The notes beneath the pieces were generated by a model. It was not told the DNA's origin and searched no databases. It worked only from the letters and a program-made list of their open reading frames with translations. 56,119 nt of DNA from NCBI RefSeq assembly GCF_000255705.1, contig NZ_JH636439.1:1858478-1914596 (forward strand). The letters are read 5' to 3'. How positions within the stretch are numbered: position 1 is the first letter of the stretch; every line of letters begins with the position of its first letter. The translations under genes were made by a program, and so were the position numbers. The stretch is from Zavarzinella formosa DSM 19928. Its GTDB lineage: Bacteria > Planctomycetota > Planctomycetia > Gemmatales > Gemmataceae. Of this stretch, positions 19,478-28,490 are shown piece after piece.

Positions 19478-20917
19478 ATGTCCAAGCCCAGAAAAAAGAT
19501 CATCGTCCGTCATCTGTTGCCTGACGGAACCCGTTGCAAGGCGGGCACGCCGGGTTCCAAACCGGTCCGGACTGAATCCGAAAAGTATTACGGGTGTCTC
19601 ACGATCAACGGACAGGAGAAGACCTTTCCCCTGTGCGCTCATTATCGGGCATCCTGCGAGATGCTGAAGCGGTTGCAAGTCGAGGCCGCCGAGGGTCGGC
19701 TGGACATTGCGGACGACAGGCGAAAGCACAATGGGAAGACGCTTCAGTCGATGCTTGCAGAATGGGAGGCCGACACCATCAACGGCGGGGCCTCCAGGGA
19801 TCACGCCGAACTGCGGGCCGGCCGCTGCAAGATCGTATTCGATGCCTCCGAATGGAAGGTTCCGTCGGACGTGGACATGGTTGTGTTGCGGGAGACGATC
19901 CAACTCCTGCGGGAGGCCAAGGGTTTGAGCGACCAGACTCACGCCCATTATGTGGCCGCGCTTCGCCAGTTCGGAAAGTGGCTCGCGGACAACAACCGAA
20001 CCAAAAAGAACCCGTTCGAGAAACTCGACACAGTCACGACGATCCGGCAAGTCCGGCCGAGACGGGAACTCACCTCCGAGGAGTTGCTCACGTTGCTGGC
20101 CGCCACCCGTTCCGGCCGCAAACGGGAAAAACTTTCCGGGGTGCAACGAGGCTGGTTGTATTTGGTGGCCGCCGCCACGGGTTTAAGGGCATCGGAACTC
20201 GCCAGCATCAGGCCGCTTAACTTCACTTGGGGGGATCAACCGACAGTAAACGTCGGGGGGGATGTCACGAAAAACGACAAGGACGCCGGGCAACCCATCC
20301 CATCGGCACTTGCCGTGCCATTGGAGGCATGGGTGCGAACCCTCCCGCCGGATACCCTGCTCTGGCCCGGCTTGTGGGCTGTCCACAAACGCGGGGGCAA
20401 GATGCTGAAGAAGGATGCCATCGAGGCAAGGGAGGCATGGATCGCGGAATCGGCAACGCTGGAAGAGAAGGCAAATCGGGAAGCGTCCGGGTTTTTAATG
20501 CCTACGGATGCCAAGGGATTGGTGATCGACTTCCACGCCCTGCGCCACACCTACATCACCTTGCTGGCCCGCTCCGGGATTTCACTGAAGACTCTGATGG
20601 AACTGGCGCGACATTCGACTCCGGAATTATCCATGAGATACACCCATACTGCCGACACGGAAAAAAGGGATGCGGTCGGCCGGGTGTGGAACGGGAGCCT
20701 TGGTTGCCGGATGGTTGCCGACGAACCCCGCACCGGGACGGAGCCAGGTGAAGTTGTGTACAGTAGATTGCTGGAAATGAAGAAAATGCACCAAGAGACG
20801 CAAACGCCGGTAAATCCGGCGTTTAGAAGCGATACGGAGCCATATGTAGCGGAGGGAGAGGGATTCGAACCCACGGACGGGCAAGCCCGTCTCCGGTTTT
20901 CAAGACCGGTGCAATAA
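19478..20917 (+). CDS. Tyrosine recombinase/integrase
   Basis: This 479-aa protein carries the tyrosine-recombinase residues: Arg in AATGLRASELASIRP (about 236), HxxR in FHALRHTYITLLAR (about 352-355), His in ELARHST, and the nucleophile Tyr in MRYTHT (about 388). The N-terminal part has an Arm/SAM-like core-binding domain (THAHYVAALRQFGKWLADN). The C-terminal 20 residues (AEGEGFEPTDGQARLRFSRP) are the antisense of the tRNA-Ser 3' half, so the gene overlaps the attachment site. It would integrate the island at this tRNA. Confidence 0.95.
   Translation: MSKPRKKIIVRHLLPDGTRCKAGTPGSKPVRTESEKYYGCLTINGQEKTFPLCAHYRASCEMLKRLQVEAAEGRLDIADDRRKHNGKTLQSMLAEWEADTINGGASRDHAELRAGRCKIVFDASEWKVPSDVDMVVLRETIQLLREAKGLSDQTHAHYVAALRQFGKWLADNNRTKKNPFEKLDTVTTIRQVRPRRELTSEELLTLLAATRSGRKREKLSGVQRGWLYLVAAATGLRASELASIRPLNFTWGDQPTVNVGGDVTKNDKDAGQPIPSALAVPLEAWVRTLPPDTLLWPGLWAVHKRGGKMLKKDAIEAREAWIAESATLEEKANREASGFLMPTDAKGLVIDFHALRHTYITLLARSGISLKTLMELARHSTPELSMRYTHTADTEKRDAVGRVWNGSLGCRMVADEPRTGTEPGEVVYSRLLEMKKMHQETQTPVNPAFRSDTEPYVAEGEGFEPTDGQARLRFSRPVQ
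20850..20917. other. Inferred attachment site (att) within tRNA-Ser 3' half
   Basis: The integrase gene ends inside the tRNA gene, and the island lies on the tRNA's 3' side. This is the usual layout for integration into a tRNA 3' end. The matching direct repeat at the other island end lies outside the window, so core limits cannot be set. Confidence 0.6.
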
Positions 20918-20936
20918 ACCGCTCTGCCATCCCTCC
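20850..20936 (-). tRNA. tRNA-Ser(UGA)
   Basis: On the minus strand the acceptor arms GGAGGGA and TCCCTCC pair fully. The anticodon stem CCGGT/ACCGG encloses CTTGAAA with anticodon TGA. A long variable arm (ACGGGCTTGCCCGT) is typical of serine tRNAs. CCA is not encoded. The T-stem GTGGG/CCCTC has one T-T mismatch, in the 3' half that would come from the integrated element. Confidence 0.93.
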
Positions 20937-21099
20937 AAGTCGAAATTATTCTACTTCCCTGACCACTCACCGCCCATCCGGGTTCATTTTTTGCCACGGT
21001 TTTAATCACAGGGTTCAAGTCTGCCCTCGTCGGCGGACGATACGAGTGTGTGGGGGATCGTTTGATTTGTTCTCGCGACCGCAGGGACGAGGCCGCGCC

Positions 21100-22203
21100 A
21101 TGTACGACAGCCAGTTCGGGCTAAGACGGCGGCCATTCCGACCGACACCGGACACCGATGCCTATTACCCGGCCACCGGGCATGAACGGGTGTTAGAACA
21201 ACTCCGGCACGCCATCGACGACGAGGAAGGGTTGATTCTCCTCACCGCCGAGGCTGGCGTCGGGAAGACCATTATTGCCCGAAGATTGCTCGAAACATTT
21301 GAGGAAGAAATACGGCCGGTGCTTCTGACGAATTCGCATTTTGCGGAACGCGTCGATTTGCTCCATGCCGTCCTCTATGATCTCGGCCTGCCCTACCTCG
21401 GTCTCGGAGAACAGGATGCTCGGATCGCCGTGACCGAATCGTGTCTGGAATTCTTCGCAGAAGGCGGCAAGACGCTGATTGTGCTGGACGAAGCCCAGCA
21501 CCTGCCGCCGGAACTGCTGGAGGAGTTGCGGCTTCTGAGCAATCTGGAGGGGAAAGACGGCCGGGCCGTTCAGGTGTTGCTGTTTGCCATGCCGGACTTT
21601 GAAAAATGTCTGGACCGGGCGGGAATGGCTTCCTTTCGGCAGCGGTTGTCCATCCGGCTGAAGTTGGAGCCGCTTTCGTTGGAGGAATCGGCCGATTACC
21701 TGTTGCATCAGGTCCGTGTGGCCGGCGGCAAACCGGACCGGCTCTTTGGCGAGGATGTGCTGGACATCCTCACTCATGCAGCCAACGGTGTTCCGCGGGT
21801 GCTGAACCAGGCGGCCCACTTGGCATTTAATCTGGCGGCCGAGAACGGACTGGATTATGCCGACAGCGAAGCCGCCGTCGAAGCGATCACCCGGTTGGGA
21901 TTGGATCCGCTGAGCGATAACGGGCCAATGCCTCCGGAGGATGACAGGGCCGAGTTGGTGAGCGTGCCGATGGCCGAGATTATTTCGGTCGAGCCGATGA
22001 AACAGAAGCTGGAACTGCGATCAGACTCGCACTCGCGATCAACGATTCCATTCCCGCCGATGATCTTGCCGATTGAAAACGGCCCGCCGACGTTTGTATA
22101 TGGTGGCGATGACGGGGACGCCGACGGGGCGAAACATAGCGGGACGAACCGTCTGGATGCGGGCAGTTTGCCTTGGGCCAGTCCGTCTGATCGTGTTGGA
22201 TGA
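21100..22203 (+). CDS. ExeA/GspA-type AAA ATPase
   Basis: This 367-aa protein begins MYDSQFGLRRRPFRPTPDTD, the start shared by ExeA-like and XrtA-associated ATPases. Walker A is TAEAGVGKTIIAR (~residue 50), Walker B is LIVLDEAQHL (~130). The C-terminal 90 residues are low complexity. With the next gene it resembles the ATPase/kinase-like pair of exopolysaccharide loci. A GAGG ribosome site precedes the ATG. This is the first chromosomal gene beyond the island. Confidence 0.85.
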   Translation: MYDSQFGLRRRPFRPTPDTDAYYPATGHERVLEQLRHAIDDEEGLILLTAEAGVGKTIIARRLLETFEEEIRPVLLTNSHFAERVDLLHAVLYDLGLPYLGLGEQDARIAVTESCLEFFAEGGKTLIVLDEAQHLPPELLEELRLLSNLEGKDGRAVQVLLFAMPDFEKCLDRAGMASFRQRLSIRLKLEPLSLEESADYLLHQVRVAGGKPDRLFGEDVLDILTHAANGVPRVLNQAAHLAFNLAAENGLDYADSEAAVEAITRLGLDPLSDNGPMPPEDDRAELVSVPMAEIISVEPMKQKLELRSDSHSRSTIPFPPMILPIENGPPTFVYGGDDGDADGAKHSGTNRLDAGSLPWASPSDRVG

Positions 22204-22227
22204 TTCGGGTTATCAAAGGTGAGGTCG

Positions 22228-23196
22228 ATGGGACGAACCTACGAAGTGCTTTCGGGCAATCGGTTGCGGAAGGCCTCCGGTGCGGAAAGCCTGCGGTCGA
22301 TTCCCTTTCCGGGAACCGACCCCGAACCGCTCACCATTCAAGAGACGGAGGAAACTTCACCCGTCAATCTTGTTCCGATGACCGAGGAAGACCTTCCCTC
22401 GGATGATAATTCCATTCCTTTTGTCGAAGTTGGCGACAAGAACACGCCGACAGCAGGCCAAGCCACCCAGCCGACCGGGCCGCGATTGCTCAGCCCGCGG
22501 GAAATCCCGGAGTTTACAACGCATCAAGTCGGCTTTCAGTTGCTCCGCGAAGTTCATATCGCCCCGGTGTCGCCGCAGGATCTTCCGGCTAAATTTGTCA
22601 CGTATCATCAGCCCAATCATCCGGTGAGCCGCCAATATCGCGGCTTGGTTGACGGCATCCTTCGGCAACTTCCCGAAGGGGGTTGTCCGGTGCTTTGCTT
22701 TACGCCGAGCGTGCCCGGAACGATCACAGCCACCACGCTTATCAATCTGGCAATCACGCGAAGCACGGACGGCGAGGGCCGGATTCTGATTGTGGAACTG
22801 GTTCGCGGATCGAATTCGACATCAACGGCGCTCGGACTGCCGAATCAACCGGGCTTGCGCGAAGTGCTGGCCCGGACGACACCGCTGACGCTCGCCGTCA
22901 ATCGCACGACCATCGACGGCGTGTTTCTGATGCCCGCCGGCAAAGTGGAAATCGGCATGGACGAATCATCCCGTCTTGGCGGGGTGATCGATCAATTGCG
23001 GGCCAGATTTGATTGGATCATCGTGGAAGCTCCGGCGTGGGGCACATTCCCGATGAAGGAATGGATGCAATCGAGCGACGGGGTTTATCTGATCACCCGT
23101 CCGGAAGAATGGGATTCCCCGCAGACGGAATTCGCCCATCAGGGAATCTTGGACGCAGGCGGCAAACTGCGTGGCTGCGTCACCACCCGCGAATAA
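22228..23196 (+). CDS. CpsD/CapB-like P-loop-fold protein lacking a normal Walker A
   Basis: This 322-aa protein follows the ATPase by 24 bp. Residues ~150-310 align with bacterial tyrosine-kinase/MinD-like domains: 'VLCFTPSVPGTITATTLINL', RILIVELVRGSNS, 'GLREVLA', and FDWIIVEAPAW. The phosphate loop that should read GEGKT/S is SVPGTITA, lacking the Lys, and the Walker A' Asp is Glu. It is probably a non-catalytic regulator or scaffold of polysaccharide export. The N-terminal 110 residues are acidic and disordered. Confidence 0.75.
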   Translation: MGRTYEVLSGNRLRKASGAESLRSIPFPGTDPEPLTIQETEETSPVNLVPMTEEDLPSDDNSIPFVEVGDKNTPTAGQATQPTGPRLLSPREIPEFTTHQVGFQLLREVHIAPVSPQDLPAKFVTYHQPNHPVSRQYRGLVDGILRQLPEGGCPVLCFTPSVPGTITATTLINLAITRSTDGEGRILIVELVRGSNSTSTALGLPNQPGLREVLARTTPLTLAVNRTTIDGVFLMPAGKVEIGMDESSRLGGVIDQLRARFDWIIVEAPAWGTFPMKEWMQSSDGVYLITRPEEWDSPQTEFAHQGILDAGGKLRGCVTTRE

Positions 23197-23202
23197 GCCC
23201 GA

Positions 23203-24234
23203 TTACCAGCCCTTGGCCTTCGTGCGGACGCGGACCAGGCTCTTGTCGGCGGTGATGTACAACGTGGAGCCGTCGTCACCCCAACCGCAATTGGCCGTGG
23301 GAACGCCCGTAGCCAGCGTGCCAAGATGCTTTCCCTCGGGGGAGAACACATATACGCCGCCGGGGCCTGTTGCCCAGATATTGCCCTTCGTGTCTGTCTT
23401 CAAACCGTCCGGCAAACCTTTCTTGCCTTCCGTGACAGCCTTCGTGGAGTCAAAGAAAACCTTTCCTTCGCCAAGCGTGCCATCTTCCTTCACCGGGAAG
23501 GCCATCCAGTTGGCCAGTTTCGGGTCGGAGTTGGCCACATACAGGGTCTTTTCATCCGGCGAAAAGGCGATGCCGTTCGGCCGGGTCATTTGCTTGGTGA
23601 GCAGGGTCAGTTCCCCCTTGGTGTTCAGGCGATAAACGCCTTGGAAATCGAGTTCCTTGGCGGGATCTTCATGGATCAACGGCAGGCCATACGGCGGGTC
23701 CGTGAAGTAAATCGATCCGTCTGACTTGATGGCGAGATCATTGGGGCTGTTGAGCCGCTTCCCCTCGAACTTGTCGACGAGTGTTTCAAATTTGCCATCC
23801 TTCCACTTGGCCACGCGGCGGTCGCCATGCATGCACAACAGCAATTCGCCGGCCTTGTTGAACGCCAGACCGTTTGAACCGGGCTCTTTTCCGGTGAAGG
23901 GTGATTTGCCAGTGTAACCACTCGGTTTGATGAATTCCTTCAGGCCGCCGGTCTTCGAGTATTCCCAGACCATGTTTTTGGGTATGTCCGAAAACAGTAC
24001 CCGCTCGTGAGCCTTGTCCCACACCGGGCCTTCGGACCAGTCGAATTTGTTTTCAACCAGCACTTCGATGGTCCGGTCTTTTTCGACGAGATCATCGAAA
24101 CTCGGATCAATCCGTTCGATGGTTCCCAACGTGGCCGGTTTGCCAGTTTCCTTGGCGGTTGTCGGCAGGGTGCCGAATACGACGGCCGAGCCGAACCCGA
24201 TGGCAAGCATCAGGCGGGAGAGATATTTCCGCAT
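23203..24234 (-). CDS. SMP-30/gluconolactonase-like exported protein
   Basis: This 343-aa protein starts at 24234, preceded by AAGGAG; the first 24 residues form a signal peptide (SRLMLAIGFGSAVVFG). It has the six-bladed propeller pattern of SMP-30/gluconolactonase: SEGPVWDKAHERVLFSDIP, NGLAFNKAGELLLC, 'LNSPNDLAIKSDGSIYFTDP', RPNGIAFSPDEKTLYVANSD. The metal-binding Glu, Asn and Asp positions are present. It likely opens sugar lactones in the periplasm. It is convergent with the preceding gene (6 bp gap). Confidence 0.88.
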   Translation of the reverse strand: MRKYLSRLMLAIGFGSAVVFGTLPTTAKETGKPATLGTIERIDPSFDDLVEKDRTIEVLVENKFDWSEGPVWDKAHERVLFSDIPKNMVWEYSKTGGLKEFIKPSGYTGKSPFTGKEPGSNGLAFNKAGELLLCMHGDRRVAKWKDGKFETLVDKFEGKRLNSPNDLAIKSDGSIYFTDPPYGLPLIHEDPAKELDFQGVYRLNTKGELTLLTKQMTRPNGIAFSPDEKTLYVANSDPKLANWMAFPVKEDGTLGEGKVFFDSTKAVTEGKKGLPDGLKTDTKGNIWATGPGGVYVFSPEGKHLGTLATGVPTANCGWGDDGSTLYITADKSLVRVRTKAKGW

Positions 24235-24418
24235 AAGACCCAAACTCCTTGCGTGTGACATGTGAAAGCGGCATTATCGTACCCGACCATTCCCGCCGCT
24301 CAAGAAAAAAGCGGCCGAAGTTTTAAAGGGACAATCACCCGCCAACAGTGAACTCCCCTTCACGCGGTCCATCGAAACGGCTAAAGTCGGTGGGAGAAGT
24401 GTTGTGGGAGACAGGCGG

Positions 24419-25003
24419 ATGCGTCACGCGCGAATCTTGTTGGCATTACTGTTGACGGTGGCCTTGGTGGTGGTTCCGGCTCGCTACGCAGTCGCTCGTT
24501 ACACGTACTTGCGGAATTTTCGCGTGGTTGAGGATGGCGTCCTTTACCGGAGCGCTCAACTCAGTCCGGATGCGCTGACCCGTGTAATCCACGATTATCA
24601 GATTAAAACGGTGGTGAGTTTTCGGTATCCGGAACCGGGGGGAGTGGCTCCTGATCTCTGGGAAGAGGAGTTTTGCGCCAAACTGGGCATCAAGTACGTC
24701 CGCATCCAGCCGGATGTCTGGGCATCACTCGACGGAGGGCCGATTCCCGTTCAGAAGGCGGTGGACGAATTTCTGGAAGTGATGAAAGACCCGGCCAATT
24801 ACCCTGTGCTGGCGCATTGTTTTCGTGGGGTTCATCGCACCGGTGCTTTTTGCTCCATCTATCGGATGGAGTGCCAATGTTGGTCAAACACAGAGGCGAT
24901 CGATGAGTTGCGATCAAACGGATACGTGAATTTGGACAAGGAAGAGAGTATTCTGGGATACATGGAGCATTATGTTCCCAGTTGGAAAGGAAAAGCGAAG
25001 TAA
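24419..25003 (+). CDS. Dual-specificity-type protein phosphatase, membrane-anchored
   Basis: This 194-aa protein starts with one hydrophobic segment (LLALLLTVALVVVPA). The catalytic loop HCFRGVHRTG (~residue 137) is the HCxxGxxR signature of cysteine phosphatases, and 'GVLYRSAQLSP' is typical of the DSP/PTPLA-like subgroup. A GGGAG site precedes the ATG. It lies just upstream of a PP2C gene. Confidence 0.85.
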   Translation: MRHARILLALLLTVALVVVPARYAVARYTYLRNFRVVEDGVLYRSAQLSPDALTRVIHDYQIKTVVSFRYPEPGGVAPDLWEEEFCAKLGIKYVRIQPDVWASLDGGPIPVQKAVDEFLEVMKDPANYPVLAHCFRGVHRTGAFCSIYRMECQCWSNTEAIDELRSNGYVNLDKEESILGYMEHYVPSWKGKAK

Positions 25004-25082
25004 ATCCTTGACTGCCCCCCCCAGTCACCGGATGCTAATCAGTCATGGAATGTCATCGTGTCACCCACGAAGGAGAGGTTTA

Positions 25083-26399
25083 ATGCCCTTCTTCACAACG
25101 ATTGAACATGCGGGGCTATCCGATGTTGGTTCCAAGCGGAGCCATAATCAGGACGCCTTCTTCGTTCAAAAAGCATCTGATCGTGCCCATTGGGAAAAAG
25201 TCGGCCACCTATACATCGTGGCCGATGGGATGGGCGGACACGCTGTTGGTGAAAAGGCCGCCGCGAAGGCGGTTCAGGAAATTCCCCTTACCTTTGTGAA
25301 GCACGTTCAGGACGGTCCGGTGGCCGCGTTGCGCCGGGCGTTTCAAGAGGCAAACGCCGGGATTCACGCCATCGGAACATCCAACCCGGAGTTCAAGGGG
25401 TTGGGGACAACCGCCACGGGGTTGGTGGTGCGCGAGGAAGGCGCTTGGATCGGTCATGTGGGGGACAGCCGGGCCTACCGCATCCGCGACAACCAAATTC
25501 AACAACTCACTTACGATCACAGTTACGCTTGGGAAATGGCCAAACGGCTGGGAATCCCGCCCGAAGAACTGGGGGACATCAAGAAAAACGTGATCGTCCG
25601 CTCCCTCGGACCGGACCCGTTGGTCCAAGTCGATGTTGAAGGGCCATACCCTTTGATCGAAGGAGACTCGTTTGTTCTTTGCAGCGATGGATTAAGCAAT
25701 CTGGTCCAGCCGGAGGAAATCGGGGCGGTGATCGGAGTGATGCCCATTGAGGAAGCCGCGAAATTCTTAATCGACTTGGCCAATCTTCGCGGCGGTCCAG
25801 ACAACATCACTGTGATTATCGTCCGCGTTAGTTCCACCAAAGACTCGATGGTCAATCAATCGGTCAGCGGTCCCACTGTCTTCAGAGGCATTGCCTCCCT
25901 GATTGCCAAGTACAATCGCCTCGTCCCTTGGCCCATCACCGTTCTGTCGCTTGGCGTTGTGCTGGCGGTGGGATTCATCGTTTGCATGTTGAACGGAATG
26001 CAAAGCATCGGCTATCCATTGTTTGCGGGGGCGGCTCTTTCGATCATTGGCGGGATGATCGGGCTGTTCGTCAACAACCAACGGGAACAAAACCAGCCGC
26101 CGACAGTCGAGGAACAACCGACTCGGGCAAGCGTCTATCGGCAGTATCCGATCCGCATCGATGCCGGAGTGGTCGAACGCACCCAGAACCTCGCGAAGCA
26201 GTTGAAGGAACACGCCGAGGCCAAAGGGGTACGAGTGGATTGGGCCAATTTCAAAGCTCAACTGGATATGTCCGCCAAGGCGGGATCAGAAGGTGATTTT
26301 ATCGCGGCCTACCGTTGTGCATGTCGGGGGCTTGGAAAGATCGCGGCCGGTGTGTTGGCCCAGCGGCCGAAGGACGAATCCTTCAAGCCGCGTTGGTGA
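25083..26399 (+). CDS. PP2C-family serine/threonine phosphatase with membrane segments
   Basis: This 438-aa protein has an N-terminal PP2C domain (residues 1-250): SKRSHNQDAFFV, YIVADGMGGHAVGEKAA, WIGHVGDSRAYRI, SFVLCSDGLSNLV and GGPDNITVIIVRV, with metal-binding Asp residues present. Two hydrophobic helices (~285-340) follow, then a cytoplasmic helical domain of about 100 residues. GAAGGAGAGG precedes the ATG. It may counter the kinase encoded at 28491. Confidence 0.92.
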   Translation: MPFFTTIEHAGLSDVGSKRSHNQDAFFVQKASDRAHWEKVGHLYIVADGMGGHAVGEKAAAKAVQEIPLTFVKHVQDGPVAALRRAFQEANAGIHAIGTSNPEFKGLGTTATGLVVREEGAWIGHVGDSRAYRIRDNQIQQLTYDHSYAWEMAKRLGIPPEELGDIKKNVIVRSLGPDPLVQVDVEGPYPLIEGDSFVLCSDGLSNLVQPEEIGAVIGVMPIEEAAKFLIDLANLRGGPDNITVIIVRVSSTKDSMVNQSVSGPTVFRGIASLIAKYNRLVPWPITVLSLGVVLAVGFIVCMLNGMQSIGYPLFAGAALSIIGGMIGLFVNNQREQNQPPTVEEQPTRASVYRQYPIRIDAGVVERTQNLAKQLKEHAEAKGVRVDWANFKAQLDMSAKAGSEGDFIAAYRCACRGLGKIAAGVLAQRPKDESFKPRW

Positions 26400-26406
26400 C
26401 CGTTTT

Positions 26407-27168
26407 TTAGCGATTCAAATTGATGCGACGAAGGATGTGCGGAAAACCGGCCACGGAACCGCGATCCACCCGCACGATGCCCTCGCCCATGTTTCGATGA
26501 GACATCGAGGGGATGTGACCAGCCGGGAACGCCAAAACAGCGGGTTCCGGGGCATTGGCCTCTTGGTTGGCTCGAACCAGTTCAAAACGCAATCGATCCC
26601 AAAGTGATTTCAGGGCCGCGCTGTTCTCCGTTTCCGAACGGGCAATCATCAACAATTTCGTGGCTTCGTGCGGCAATTCCAGTTGCATGAACCCCGTCAC
26701 CAAGGTTTCCAGAACCGGCACAGAGATCGGATTCAGCCGAGCAACTCGGCGAAAAGTCCTCCGAGCGAGTTTGCGCTTGCCCAATGCCAGGGCCAGCCGG
26801 CCGAGGATCGCCCCGAACCGGGGTTCGCGGGGGTCTTTTTTCACGGCCCGGCGAATTGCCTTCAATCCGACAGCTAGTTTGGAGGTTCCGTCGGCTTCAA
26901 TGTTCAGGGCAAATTGTTCATAGAGAGTCGGATCGCTCGGGGCCAGTTCAATGGCTTGGCGCAGATAATTGCGAGCCCGACGATACCGCCCTGCGTGGAA
27001 TTCGATTTGGTTCAGTGTCCGCAATGTTTCCAACCGCAGAACATTGTCCAATTCCGGCATTGATGCGAGGTGTTCGAGAATGGTCCTCGCATCGCGGGGT
27101 CTGCCCAGATCAAGCATGTGTCGGCCTCGTGCCAGTGTCCGATGTTGAAAAGACAGGATGTTGCTCAT
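26407..27168 (-). CDS. TPR-repeat protein
   Basis: This 253-aa protein starts at 27168 behind an excellent AAGGAGG site. TPR-like repeats are visible: 'LETLRTLNQIEFHAGRYRRA', NYLRQAIELAPSDPTLYEQF, AIRRAVKKDPREPRFGAILG and RTFRRVARLNPISVPVLETL. It probably serves as a protein scaffold. It is convergent with the PP2C gene (7 bp gap). Confidence 0.85.
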   Translation of the reverse strand: MSNILSFQHRTLARGRHMLDLGRPRDARTILEHLASMPELDNVLRLETLRTLNQIEFHAGRYRRARNYLRQAIELAPSDPTLYEQFALNIEADGTSKLAVGLKAIRRAVKKDPREPRFGAILGRLALALGKRKLARRTFRRVARLNPISVPVLETLVTGFMQLELPHEATKLLMIARSETENSAALKSLWDRLRFELVRANQEANAPEPAVLAFPAGHIPSMSHRNMGEGIVRVDRGSVAGFPHILRRINLNR

Positions 27169-27473
27169 GTTGCCGCCTCCTTGCGGTTCCACACGCCAGA
27201 TTGTCGGGCATCATGCCCGGCACACACTTATAACCGGGCCAATCCCATACGCAAGAGGAAAATTCCGAGAATGCCATTCTACCCTCCCATTCCATCCAGT
27301 TTGAACAACCGGCACATCCCGAACCGCCTTGCTTGCCAATATGCCGGTCTTGCCGATTTTTCACGCGATCCACCCATCTTCCAGCCGATGGGGAGAGGGT
27401 GAGACTTGCAGCAAATAGATTTGTCGATCCGGCCGGATGAGTCACCGGCGCGGGAAAGGATGGTCGAGGGGAC

Positions 27474-28454
27474 ATGCGAACATCGTCAACAATCACCGGC
27501 ATCGGATGTATGCTGACCATCTGCGGCCTGGCGGGATGCCGACATTCTGACGCAGAATATCACCCCGTCACCCCGCCCGTCGGAGTCATGACGCTTCGTG
27601 AAGACCCGAGCGGAAAACCGGGCGTCTTTGTCGCCGTGGACGAGAACGATCCCAAAAACACTTCGCCGTCGAAGACGACGACCAAGCCGGAGATCACGGC
27701 ATCGCCGACGACCAAGCCGCTGGTTCTTCCTTCCACCCCAATCGGACAAACGTTCACGCCGACAGCCAAACCGGCGGTTCTTCCGGAGAAGGTAATGTCA
27801 AAACCTCTTCCGGCAGAGAATATCATTGTTCCCGCGACACCAGTGCCCAAGCCATCAGCGTTGGGACCGAACCCGCTGGGAAAGATTGAAGACAGCAAGG
27901 CCCCGCTTTTTGACATCAAAACGGTGTCAGCCACCGAGATCAAGGTGCCTCTGTTGAACGACAGTGCGCCCAAAAAGGCCGAGGTCAAAGCCCCGCCCGC
28001 TGTCGCCACTTCGACGAAGAATACCGACGTGATTGCTCCGGTGATCGCCCCAAAGCTGAATTCTGGAGTGACGAAGAATGCCGATGTGATTGTTCCGGCA
28101 GTCGCCCCGACGCCGGTTGTGGTCGCAGAACCTGTCACATTGAAAGAAAGCAAGGACTACACGAAAGGGAAGATCCCTTCGTTTGCCGGCAATCCCAAAT
28201 ATGGGCATGCGGATGGTTACGAATGGGTGGTGGGGGAATTATGCCTCTCTGAGGCAAAGAAGTCTTGGCGCATTCGTTATGCGGGTCTTGATTCGGATGA
28301 CCAATACGGCGGCAGCCTCACGCTAAGCGGGGCTGATATCCTGCTCGAACACATGGTGAATGGCCAATTGGTTCGAGTGGAGGGAGAAGTGTTGGAAAAG
28401 AACCGCAATACCGCGCCACGCTATCATGTGGTGGCTCTGAAACCGGTGGACTAA
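27474..28454 (+). CDS. Lipoprotein with Pro/Thr/Lys-rich linker and C-terminal beta-domain
   Basis: This 326-aa protein has a lipobox (TICGLAGC, Cys22). Residues 25-225 are low complexity (Pro, Thr, Lys, Ala) and likely a periplasmic spacer. The last 90 residues (YEWVVGELCLSEAKKSWRIR... to LVRVEGEVLEKNR) look like an OB-type barrel. Function unknown; outer or inner membrane anchoring is inferred. Confidence 0.75.
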   Translation: MRTSSTITGIGCMLTICGLAGCRHSDAEYHPVTPPVGVMTLREDPSGKPGVFVAVDENDPKNTSPSKTTTKPEITASPTTKPLVLPSTPIGQTFTPTAKPAVLPEKVMSKPLPAENIIVPATPVPKPSALGPNPLGKIEDSKAPLFDIKTVSATEIKVPLLNDSAPKKAEVKAPPAVATSTKNTDVIAPVIAPKLNSGVTKNADVIVPAVAPTPVVVAEPVTLKESKDYTKGKIPSFAGNPKYGHADGYEWVVGELCLSEAKKSWRIRYAGLDSDDQYGGSLTLSGADILLEHMVNGQLVRVEGEVLEKNRNTAPRYHVVALKPVD

Positions 28455-28490
28455 GCCGACGAACGCCGGAAGACTCAGCCCGCCGGATGC

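Larger units (their letters stand above)
1..20917. mobile_element. Phage-derived integrative island (right part), integrated at tRNA-Ser
   Basis: The right end is set by an integrase whose 3' end overlaps a tRNA-Ser gene. The left end is not in the window because the first gene is cut at base 1. Phage hallmarks inside are a tape-measure-like protein, a tail assembly chaperone with frameshift, a terminase small subunit, excisionase-like HTH proteins and a replication ATPase. A palindromic repeat family is confined to this interval. Strand switches about eleven times. No large terminase, portal or capsid gene is visible here, so it may continue to the left or be a defective prophage or satellite. 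Confidence 0.8.
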
